Shown one piece after another: positions 47,476 through 57,319 of a stretch of DNA of 64,000 bases. The notes beneath the pieces are model-generated. The model was not told the DNA's origin and ran no database searches. It saw only the letters and a list, made by a program, of their open reading frames with translations. The stretch covers positions 150,064,645-150,128,644 of the forward strand of contig NC_079147.1 in assembly GCF_945859685.1 (NCBI RefSeq), in the 5' to 3' direction. The translations under genes were made by a program, and so were the position numbers. Numbering within the stretch: the first letter of the stretch is position 1; each line of letters begins with the position of its first letter. Source of the DNA: Eupeodes corollae (lineage: Eukaryota; Arthropoda; Insecta; Diptera; Syrphidae).

Positions 47476-48606
47476 TCTACAGTCCATAAAATAATCACAC
47501 TATGGTATATCCTACAAAAAAAACCAAAGACATTTAAACTACACCCACGTTCTTTAAATCAATTTCAAGACCACGTATGATAGCATCAAAGCGGACAAAC
47601 TTTGTAGAACCATGTTTCGACATCACGGTAAAACTCGTCCGTTTGTGAACGACGACCGTGGAGAATTCGCGCTTAAAAAACTTGACTTAATCTTTCGCTG
47701 TCAAAAAAAGATTAAGATAAGGTGATACATTGTCATGCGATTTCTTTAACATCTTTCTTGAAAGAATAGAGGAACACTAGATTCACTATTGTTTAAAAGT
47801 CTTTCCAACTACTGGCGTATGCTAAAGACATTGACATTATCAGAATAACTCAGCGTCATGTCAATTAAGCGTTTGTGAGTATTGAGGCAGAGGTGGCAAA
47901 AATGGCTTTAACGGTTATTGACGATAAGCCGAAGTACATGCTGTCATCAAGAAAGGTATCTCAACAACGACGACTCCGTCAAAACGTCACCATCGACAGA
48001 CGTAACTTTGCGGTAGTTAAGGAGATTCTCTACCTAGGCTTCGCTGTAAACGCAGAAGACAACACCAGCGCTGAGATCAAACGCAGAATAACTCTTGCTT
48101 ACCGCTGTTTCTTTTGGCTACGACAGAAATTGGGTAGTTAACCCCTTCCCGAGCGACGAGTGTCGGTTTATAAGACTAGCATCATCCCCGTCCTGCTGTA
48201 AGGTGCAGAACCATGGACCATTACAAAAGAGTTCATGCTCTTTTGTAATGGTCCTTGGGTCGTGTCGATCGAAAAGTTCTTCGCGTGATCTTCGGTTCCG
48301 TAGGCATATTAAGTAAGTGGAAAGAAGAAAGAACGACGACCTGTAAGGGTTATACAGCAACGTAGACATAGCCGTAAGGATGAAAGTCTAACGACTGATT
48401 ATGGTCACGTAGAGCGCATGGATATCGATGCTTCGGCCGGGAAAGTTTTCGAATCCACTCCCAAATTACAGCGCTGTAGAGGAAGACCTCGGATCAACTT
48501 GATGTGCGCAACTGGATACATCTAACTAGGGACCGAGCTAGATTTAGAAGTTTTTTAGTTGAGGCCCTAGATCACACCGGACTAGAGCGCCATCTTTAGT
48601 AAGCAA
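47476..48606 (+). mobile_element. RTE-like LINE copy F, degenerate
   Basis: A heavily decayed plus-strand copy beginning within the RT (counterpart of FIDFKAAYDSIYR at about 47540-47600). Palm region is unreadable near 47815-47845. VIDDKPKYMLSSRKVSQQRR is at 47911-47970, VTIDRRNFAVVKEILYLGFA at 47989-48048 and AEIKRRITLAYRCFF at 48073-48117. The C-terminal GHVERMDIDASAGK-like segment is near 48405-48440. The end (GCGCCATCTTTAGTAAGCAAG) matches the family terminus with a worn tail. Confidence 0.75.
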
Positions 48607-49949
48607 GTATGATTTGGTGTCATAAATGGCTTGCTGATAAAAAAATAGTAATCGTCTTAATTAAATAAAAAGGGGAAACTTAATCTTTCTAAACTAGAAC
48701 CTGACATAAAATCCATTTGCAAGTCGGCGTAGCCCAAAAAAGCTTGGGAAACACAGCTTGAGATCAACAAAACTGATAGACGTAAGATCAGCCATTCATG
48801 ATCAGAAATGTGATCATGTAACTTATTTTTGGACTCCAGAAGATCTGCAGTTTTATCTATCTGATACGTCTTGTGATAGATAAAACTTCCAATCGAATTA
48901 AAAGCAAACATATGTCTAAGAACTGAAGCATTGTATAGTTTGGAATTAATTATGGCTTAATCTATACCAAGAGGACGTACTTATTATATTTCAACATTGT
49001 ATTATAAAGTTAAAGGTTGTTTTTTGGATTATAAATCTGTTAGAATTGGAATGTAAGCTAGGTACTTACCTCTATCTCCACATATTATTGATAACGTAGG
49101 TAAATAGATTGTTGCTATGCTACAAATATTAGTAGGTAGGTTGCAGTAGGAGTATGTAAGGTGTGGGTTAGGAACCCTAATGCAATTGGAATTCAATCCA
49201 ATTGCGAATCTTATTTAAATGCATAGCGATGAAACCATTAGTATAGCTAACCTCATGTTGGATTGTGTTGTGTGGATATGGAAGCCAGATGAGAAATGAA
49301 AACCGTGGAATGCAATTTCACCATGTTCATGTTCACATTTATCCCTCGAAGTTGGTTGTTTTCTGTTATTTTCATGATGACAGAAAGACCGACGAACAAG
49401 CGAGGCGTATAGGAAACGGTGAACCTCGACGAATGGTTTTCTAATCCTTATGGCTTGCGTTCATCGGGAACGCATATCTGAATTTTTACTCATCGTTTGT
49501 ATTTGTTCCTTCATTCATACAGCATTAGAGTTATTTCTATATTATGTAGGGTTTTTGTTCTAGCTAAGGATATGCATCAAACCACACGACAAGCTGGGAA
49601 GAAATAGAAACAATCAATAGTTCACATCGAAAAGGGGTTTATTTCTTCCCTATAATTGAAAGGGGAAATTTTCTTGGAAGGAAAAATTTAATGTCAGAAC
49701 AGAACTATCAATTTATCGAAAGAGAATTCGTGTGTTTTGTTATTATTATTACCCTAATTTTTGGACTGAAGTATGCATATTTTTCTTCCATAAAAAAGAT
49801 AGGATAGCTTTGGCTACAAGATATAATAACGGCTTTTGGTAGAGAAGCTAAATACAAACATTTTTTGCTATTGGAGGGAGGTGCTATATCTCCACTCGTT
49901 AAGGCGGAAGGGTCACTTTTATAAAAATTGATATTAAATCTAAAAAGAT
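48607..49949. other. No recognised feature
   Basis: About 1.3 kb of AT-rich DNA; nothing recognisable on either strand. Confidence 0.3.
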
Positions 49950-51350
49950 GCTGCGATGCGACCCACACTGATAACTTCCCATCCCGTCTTTCGATTTGTC
50001 TTGCTTAAAAGTTTGTAATTATTCGTGTTGGGTTAAGAAAGTTACCAGTTGAATTATTCTTAAAAAAATTAAAATTACCAACAATATTTTTCGTGTAAAG
50101 AAGTAGTTTTAGTTTGAAAATCTAGTTTTGTTAAATAGATTTTTAGTTGAAAACAAATGTTTGCCAATTTTAGTAGCATTTCTTATTTTTTTATAAATCA
50201 GATGAATGAAATTAAGATATTAAGAACCGAACATCAATTTTTACCAAATTTTCGTACAATTTTTTGTAGATTTTAAAAAGAATTACTTAATATCGAAAAC
50301 AATATTTTCTGTGAAATAAAAAAGGCTGAAGACTTTTTTTTCAATTTTTGAAAAGCTATTTGAGTCGAAAGAAAATTTTTACCAAGTTTTAGTATTGTTT
50401 TTTTTTAAGTTTTTTAATTGTTTGTAAAAAAAACTGTCAATTCGATTTTCTTCAAAATATTACTCAATTATGACAATAATAATTTTTAAAAGATAAAGAA
50501 ATTTAAAGCCAATATCTCAAAGTTTTGGAAATATATTTGAGTCGAAAATCAATTTTTACAAACTGTCACTACTTTTTTTGTTTCGTTTTTATTTTTTTAT
50601 AGAAACTGTCAATTCGATTTTTCTTAAAATTTTTCAGACTGTTGAGCCAAAATCTCAAATTTTTAAATAGATATATAAGTCGAAAATCAATTTTAAAAAC
50701 TTTTGTTAAATTTTCTGATAAGTTTTTATTTTTTGTAAAAAAATGTTGATTCGATTTTTCTCAAAACTTTACCGAATTTTGAAAACAATAATTCTTATAA
50801 GATAAGTTTTTGAAAAAATATTTGAGTCGAAATTCAATTTTTACCGACATTGATTAATGTTTTTTTTAGGTTTTTATTTTTATAAACTGTCAATTTGATT
50901 GTTTTCAAAATTTCACTAGAAGTTAAAATCATTATTTTTCGGGGCACAAAATTGGTTTGGAGATCATTTTTTATTTGTTAAATTTTTGAGGTGACACTTA
51001 TTTTTTCCGCTTTTTTTAATTATAAAATTGTTTCCAAAAATATACTATTTTGGTATCACGTTACAATATATAATATACAATTTTTAAAAATATGTTTGAG
51101 TCGAAAATCAATTTTTACCATTTTCTAGTAATTTTTTGCACATGTTTTTATTTTTGGTAAGAAAAACTATAACATATTGGAAAAAAATGTCTCTCATTTT
51201 ATAAAAGATATTCAAGTTGAAAATCAATTTTGTGCAAGCCTTAGAAATGTGAATTACCTATTTTTAATTTTTTTTTGTAAAAAAACTGATCTTTTGATTT
51301 TTTTCAATTTTTCTATTTGTTAGAAATATTATTTTTCGTTGCATAAAATT
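49950..51350 (+). repeat. AT-rich array element, copy 4 (truncated)
   Basis: Starts with GCGATGCGACCCACACTGAT and GTCTTGCTTAAAAGTTTG, the subterminal block of this family, then degenerate tandem units (GAGTCGAAAATCAATTTTTA-type near 50530, 50670 and 51100). At about 51055-51090 it carries another version of the Helitron target region. It ends where the terminal palindrome of the next copy begins. Confidence 0.75.
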
Positions 51351-51755
51351 ATTAACTTCCCATAGGAAGTTATTGTAATGGGTCCGATTTGTCAAATTGA
51401 AAATTTTGACATTTCTCGACGTTTCAAGGTCCCTAGAGTAGAAATAAAAGATTTTTAGAAAGATGTCTGTGCGTGAGTGTGTACGTACGTTCGTACGTCC
51501 GTACGTCTGTACGTTCGCGACGTTTTTTTTGTCGTCCATAGCTCAAGAACCAGATTACATATCGATTTCAAATAAAATTTGTTATACAGATAATAAGGCA
51601 GAAAGATGCAGAAAGGGCTCTTGAGTAAATTGCGTGGGTGGTTTTTTTACCATAGCAGTTTGAAAAAAGGTGAACATTTTGGTAAACCCTAAATATCTTA
51701 CAAACCAAAAACGCTAGAAACTTGAATTAAATTGTATATAATACTAGCGGCTCGG

Positions 51756-51773
51756 TACGTGCTTCGCTACGTA
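51756..51773 (-). terminator. Helitron 3' terminal hairpin
   Basis: Minus strand TACGTAGCGAAGCACGTA: TACGT pairs with ACGTA, and GCGAAGC can form a tight inner loop, with a bulged A. It is followed by eight bases and CTAG. Hairpins roughly 10 bases before CTRR are the replication terminator of Helitrons. Confidence 0.75.
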
Positions 51774-51970
51774 TAAGACATAGTAATAAAAAAATGATTA
51801 TTAAGTTAATTTATTCAAACAAAATATATTTTAAATTTCTAGCTATTTAAAAGTCCAAATGACCCAAATGATATATTGTTTATATTATATTTATCAGCTA
51901 AGAGTAAAAACTAAACAATAAAAAAGAATTGGGTACCGACTTTTACTATGGTGGGTCTATATGGGTTAGT

Positions 51971-53492
51971 CTAAAATAGTCGGATAAACAATATTTTTAG
52001 GTTTTCCATTTTGAGCATGAATAAATAAACAGTTGAAAGCACCGACTCTGGAAGAAGCAACATAAAGTTGGCCATGTGAAAAACATGATTCCTCCAAATT
52101 GACACCACAAACGTAAAATGGACCTTACCTTGGACCTTATTTATGAACATCGCAAATGATAAACGCACAGGATATTGAAATCTTTTGAATTCAAATGTCA
52201 TATCAGTTGAAATCAGAGGGATACACGGTATAAAAGACACTTCTCCTTTTGATTTACCAGTTAAGATTGTAGCTTCAATCAATTTTGACAATAACTTTTT
52301 CACTGCCAATCTGGTGCCATTATACAATTTTGGTGGATTAATATTTCGCAATAATATAATCAAAGAACCAATTTTCAGATTCAACCTATAGGGTCGTATA
52401 CCAGCCGGTTCCAATGAATTTAAAAATTCAATTGGATAATTCATTGCCTCATCTTGATTCGTAACACTGTCAATTAATTTATGTGTCGGACTACCCCTGG
52501 CAGTTTAGATGAAAGTTTTTCTGTGCTAAAATAGTGCGTTCTCGCAACCAATCATGATTTCTGTAATTCTGAAGAATATTCGGAAAAAGACATTCGATCA
52601 ACTCATCGATAGATTGCGCAATTGAAAAAAAATTGTTCGGTAAAGTGATCAATCCGTTGGTATTGTCGATTGGAATCTTGCCATTACCAATTTCTAACAC
52701 TTGTTTTGATAACTCATGGGCAGTTGCATCATTATGTAGTAAAATGCTCAGTGTCAATTTTCGTACATATCTCCATAGGACTGATGACTTCAAACAGGCG
52801 TTCATTTCATCAGTAGGAGTTGATCGAGAAATGACAGGCAATGTTTGACGAAAGTCCCCTGGCAGCAATATCAGAGCACCACCAAAACAGCTGTTAATTG
52901 CAGCGTAAATCTTGCATTGTTCGATTAAATGCTTCTATTGATTTTTTATTCGCCATTAAAAAAATAAAATAATTTATGTTAATAGCAGAAATTGTGCCAT
53001 AGCATAATTTCTCGAAATATTGCAAGTTGTAGTTTCAATTACCCGTACATTCAATTGCAATTTTAATACAGAGTGTGCGGTTCGACCACCTTCTTATAAT
53101 ATAGCAGCAATTCTCGAAGATGCAAGTGCCAATTCAGTTTTCTGTTTCGATCGAATAGTCGCTAAAATCAATGATACAACGAAAGTTTCGCCTGTACCAC
53201 CAGGTGCATCCAAGAAATATAATCCACCTCTATTATTGAAAACGGCTTGCATGATTGTGTTATACACATGTTTTTGTTGAATATTCAATTTGGTTGTATT
53301 CGATTGTAGAAATAAACGTAAGCCATTAGAATTGAACTCCTGCTCACTTTGCAGTTCACAATCAAAAAAATCAAGTATCTCACGATTTGGTGCGGTCATA
53401 CTCAATTGTGCTAATGCTTTATTTACAATCGTTAGACACATATATTCAATTATTATTACAGCTTCGTTGCACATTTTCAAGGAAATGAACAA
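51971..53492 (-). pseudogene. Helitron Pif1-like helicase remnant
   Basis: Three minus-strand pieces in order. 53492-53094 has the Q-like LNIQQKHVYNTIMQAV and a Walker A reading LDAPGGTGETF. 52868-52491 starts MLPGDFRQTLPVISRST, the motif following Walker B in Pif1 helicases, and holds the WRYVRKLTLSI region. 52444-51971 has GIRPYRLNLKIGSLIILLRN, LYNGTRLAVKK and the late motif YPVRLSFAMFINKVQGK. The Walker A lysine is replaced by glutamate (codon at 53187-53189), which would abolish ATP hydrolysis. Frameshifts or deletions separate the pieces, and the Rep domain is absent. Confidence 0.85.
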
Positions 53493-55319
53493 ACCGACAT
53501 TTCTTTAAGTATTAGTACAAATTATTTGTATATGGGAGTATAGAAAAATGTTGATTTTACACCTTTTCAAGACTTTTTTGATTTTCTTTACGTACAAACC
53601 TTCTCTGGACTTCCACGAATAATTCAGGACCAAAATTAGCCAAATCGGTAAAGGCATTGTTGAGTTATAAGATTACAACGAAAAGTGGCATTGATTTTTA
53701 TATATATAGATATTGTAACGTGATATCAAAGAAATATATTTTTTGAAAAAAAAATACATTAAACGGTTTTTTCTAAATAAAAAAGACTGAACAAAAATTT
53801 TTCACCTCCAAAATTTAACAACTAAAATATAATTTCATATCCTAATCAATTTTGTGCAACCAAAATAAAGTTTTTAACATCGGATAAAATTTTGAGAAAA
53901 ATAGAATTGCCAGTTTGTTTTATAAAAAAATAAAAATCTAAAAACAAACATTGCTCAAAGCTGGTAAAAATTGAATATCGATTAAAATATCATTTCACAA
54001 ACTTGAAATTCTGTCTTCAAGCTTATTTTATCTTATAAGAAATATTTTCTTCAATATTCTCAAAAATGTTGAGAAAAATCGAATTGACAGTTTTTTTTAC
54101 AAAAAATAAAAACCTAAAAAAAAAATTGAAAAAAGTTGGTAATAATTGATTTTCGACTCAAATATCTTTCAAAACTTTAAGATATTGGCTTTAATCTAAT
54201 TTTATTTTCCAAAAAATTATTGTTGTCAACATTCAGTAAAATTTAAAAAAAAAATCAAATTGACCGTTTTTTTACAAAAAATTAAAAGCCCAAAAAAAAT
54301 TAACAAAAGTTGGTAAAAAATGATTTTCGACTCAAATATCTTTTCAAAAATTTGAAATAATAGCTTCTAACTAATTTTCACTTATAAGAAATGTCCTTTT
54401 CAACATTATTCAAATTTTGAGAAAAAAGTTTTTTTTTCAAAAAATAAAAACCTAAGAAAAAATATATAACAGTTTTTAAAACTTGATTTTCGACTCAAAT
54501 ATCTTTTCAAAATTGTACATATTTGCTTTAAACTACTTTAATCTCTCATAAGATATTGTTGTTAACATTCAGTAAAATTTGGAAAAAAATCAAATTGACA
54601 GTTTTTGTACAAAAAATCAAAAACCTAAATAAAATTTAACAAAAGTTGGTAAAAATTGATTTCTGACTCAAATATCTTTTCAAAAATTTGAAATATTGGC
54701 TTCAAACTAATTTTATCTTATAAGAAATATCGTTTTCAACATTCGATTAAATTTTGAAAAAAATCGATTTGACAGTTTTTTTACAAAAAAAAATAAAACT
54801 CTGAAAAAAAACAATACTAAAACTTGGTAAAAATTTACTTTCGACTCAAATAGCTTTTCAAAAATTAAAAATATTGGCTTCAAACTTATTTTATTTCACA
54901 GAAAATATTGTTTTCGATATTCAGTAATTTTTATAAATAAAAATCCAACAATCCGTTTTTTTTTCATAAAAAACAAAATCTACAAAAAATAGTACGCAAA
55001 TTTGGTAAAAAGTAATACGAGTACATTACATATAGACAAACTTTTAAGCAAGACAAATCGACCGACGGGATGGGAAGTTATCAGTGTGGGTCGCATCCCA
55101 GGCTTGTTCTTGTTCACTTAATGTACACACACAGACATCTCTCTGTAAATCTTTAATTTAGATTCTAGGGACCTTGAAACGTTCAAAAATGTTAAAATTT
55201 TCAATGCGATAAATCGGACCGATTACAAATAACTTTCTAAGGAAAGCTAAAATGTGTTACTGCTAAAACAACCTTTGCTCTTGACCACTGGGACGCGTAA
55301 TGCAATGCCTCCTCGTGGT

Positions 55320-55822
55320 GCATTCTGGTAAACGCTAAATGGAAAATTATGGATCGTAAATAACGACAAACCCTTAAAAAAGTAGGTGGAGCTCCATGCC
55401 ACACAGACCGGTCCTTAAAAAACTTATTTGATTGAAGAAAACATCCCTCTATTGGACTGGTTGGAAACAGATCTGATATGAACCCAATTCAAAACGTGTG
55501 GAAGCTGATGAAGAGGGAAGTAGCTCAAGATGGACTCACTTATTGGAAGCGTAATTCACGTGTGGAATCACCACCCACAAATGCAGGAAACAGTCAAATC
55601 ATCCATTGACAGTATGCCGTGAAGAATTTAGGATATCATTAAAGCAAAAGGCGGTTCAAAAAGAAAATTGCAAAAAAATTTCAACAATTACAACAACAAA
55701 ACTGAAAATATTAATTTAAAAAAAAATTCTTTAAATCTATTGCTTTATTTCTAGGAAGTAGTTTATCAATTAAGATTTAGCATAAAATCTTAAGTGCGTC
55801 TAATAATATTGCCAGGGGACTG
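55320..55822 (+). pseudogene. Tc1-like transposase 3' remnant with right TIR
   Basis: The C-terminal half of a Tc1 (DD34E) transposase. VGGAPCHTDRSLKNLF at 55382-55430 corresponds to the QDGAPCHT block with the second catalytic Asp changed to Gly (55385-55387). SDMNPIQNVWKLMKREVAQD at 55472-55531 has the catalytic Glu changed to Gln (55490-55492). HVWNHHPQMQETVKSSIDSM continues in a shifted frame at 55558-55617. The 3' end (GCGTCTAATAATATTGCC, then AGGGGACTG before TA at 55823-55824) looks like the right inverted repeat. The left end is missing; the array element lies directly upstream. Confidence 0.8.
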
Positions 55823-55834
55823 TATATTCATGAC

Positions 55835-56325
55835 AAACAAAATCCTCGAAGTGATTTTTTAAACCTTTTTTTCATAAATTTTGAGTTTGAAGTCAATTTT
55901 TTCAAAAAATATTGATTAAAACTTCATTTAAAACTTATCATAAAGTGTGAAATCGTAACTTTAAATTATTTCAATGTATGATTTTCCTTTCCAATATTAC
56001 TTATTTTTATAAGAAATAAAAACTTTCAAAAAACTGCTATGTAAATTGGTACAAAATTGGCTTTCCACTTAAAATCACGGGAACAGGAACAGATATTAGA
56101 ATCAAACTTATTTTTTCATTTGCCAAATATTGTTGGTTGCTTTAAGTTCGAAAACCTACAAAAACTGATTCAAAATTGTTGTCGACTCAAAAATTTTGAG
56201 AACAAGAGAAGATATACCCTTCAAACTTTTTTCAAAGTTTTACAAATATTTTGTAAGACTTTAACAAATATCGACAGACAGGAACAAGCAGTGTGGCTCT
56301 AATCCCAGGAGCCTCTTTTTTAATT
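55835..56325 (-). repeat. Diverged array-element fragment, copy 6
   Basis: AT-rich units with GTCGACTCAAAAATTTTGAG near 56180 lead to CAGTGTGGCTCTAATCCCAG at 56288-56307. This aligns loosely with the subterminal block CAGTGTGGGTCGCATCCCAG at 55082-55101. It is the same order and orientation as the right part of copy 5, but much more diverged. Confidence 0.55.
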
Positions 56326-57119
56326 TATTATTTTTGTCTCATTTAAAAAAATACCATATTCAAACTTTTCACTTGCATTCTTAACATAGAATTTTAAGTA
56401 CATCCTTCGTTTCATATCCCAAGAGAATTTTTGAGCTCGATATAAAATGTTTGTTTTTCTTTTCATTCACCTTAAACGTGTCCTTGACTTTCTATACGTT
56501 ATTTCACATTAATGTAATGACAAGGAAACATAACTCATGCAGAAAAATATACAATAAGCAAAAACGATTATATGTTAAAAAAGTAAATTAAAGAAAGAAT
56601 CAAGATTTTCCCTAAAGGGCGCAGAAAAGAACCCTTAATGTAAAGTCAAATTTATAATTTGTATTACTAAACCAAAATGACAAAACACGTACAGTAAAGG
56701 TCTATAGTAGGAAAGGTAGCAAAGGTATATGTCCCCAGTAGTTTTGTACTTACATGGTCACGGTCATGCATCCAAGCTTTTGATTTCCCAAAAGCAAGTA
56801 TACTTGGCTAAGTAACCACAAACCACTCTAGGAAAAAGTTTTTCCCAAGTCAATATTACTTTAAGTTGACAAAACACACAAAACGTACTAAGAATATGTC
56901 ACAGAAACTACTGACGATGACGACGAAGACTGACGACGACGACGACGACGACTAAGTCATGAGAAAGCTTAACATCAAGCATCATTGATATTTTTACACA
57001 GAAAAATATACTTATGTGTGTTAAAAATCTCTGTTTCATATTCCAGTCACGGTATGCATTTGATTTTATTGCACTAAAGCAGACCAAAGTCAACTAAAAA
57101 GTGCCTTCTATGCGACCTT
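56326..57119. other. No recognised gene; trinucleotide repeat inside
   Basis: AT-rich DNA up to the assembly gap. It contains the GAC-rich microsatellite listed separately and nothing else recognisable. Confidence 0.3.
56912..56954. repeat. (GAC)n microsatellite, imperfect
   Basis: TGACGATGACGACGAAGACT followed by GACGACGACGACGACGACGA: an imperfect GAC/CGA trinucleotide run of about 43 bases. Confidence 0.85.
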
Positions 57120-57319
57120 NNNNNNNNNNNNNNNNNNNNNNNNNNNNNNNNNNNNNNNNNNNNNNNNNNNNNNNNNNNNNNNNNNNNNNNNNNNNNNNNN
57201 NNNNNNNNNNNNNNNNNNNNNNNNNNNNNNNNNNNNNNNNNNNNNNNNNNNNNNNNNNNNNNNNNNNNNNNNNNNNNNNNNNNNNNNNNNNNNNNNNNNN
57301 NNNNNNNNNNNNNNNNNNN
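57120..57319. other. Assembly gap (200 N)
   Basis: A run of exactly 200 undetermined bases, probably a placeholder of unknown true size. RTE copy G resumes directly after it in its endonuclease end, so the missing bases likely include the 5' part of that LINE. Confidence 0.98.

Larger units (their letters stand above)
51744..53710 (-). mobile_element. Helitron deletion derivative, exact ends visible
   Basis: On the minus strand it begins TCTATATATATAAAAATC (5' end at 53710) and ends CTAG (3' end at 51744). An A precedes and a T follows, the AT target used by Helitrons. A hairpin (TACGT/ACGTA stem with inner GCGAAGC) lies eight bases before the terminal CTAG. At 1,967 bp it retains only the helicase part of the RepHel protein; no rolling-circle Rep nuclease motif is seen. 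Flanking sequences join perfectly in uninterrupted paralogues at 3536/3537 and 17606-17640, which fixes both ends. Confidence 0.85.
51352..55250. mobile_element. Array element copy 5, complete with terminal inverted repeats
   Basis: Left terminal repeat at 51352-51480 begins with the palindrome AACTTCCCATAGGAAGTT (51354-51371), then GTAATGGGTCCGATTTGTC, AAAATTTTGACATTTCTCG, CAAGGTCCCTAGAGTAG and AGAAAGATGTCTGTGCG. The right terminal repeat (55125-55250) is an inverted, clearly related copy tipped by AACTTTCTAAGGAAAGCT. Inside: a module with GTCGTCCATAGCTCAAGAAC, an array (53711-55030), and the subterminal block with GTGTGGGTCGCATCCCAGGC at 55085-55104. In the array, GACTCAAATATC blocks recur at 54154, 54328, 54491, 54664 and 54842, spacing 163-178 bp. 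A Helitron (51744-53710) is nested in it; without that insertion it would be about 1.9 kb. No transposase is encoded, so it is non-autonomous. I do not recognise the superfamily. Confidence 0.7.
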
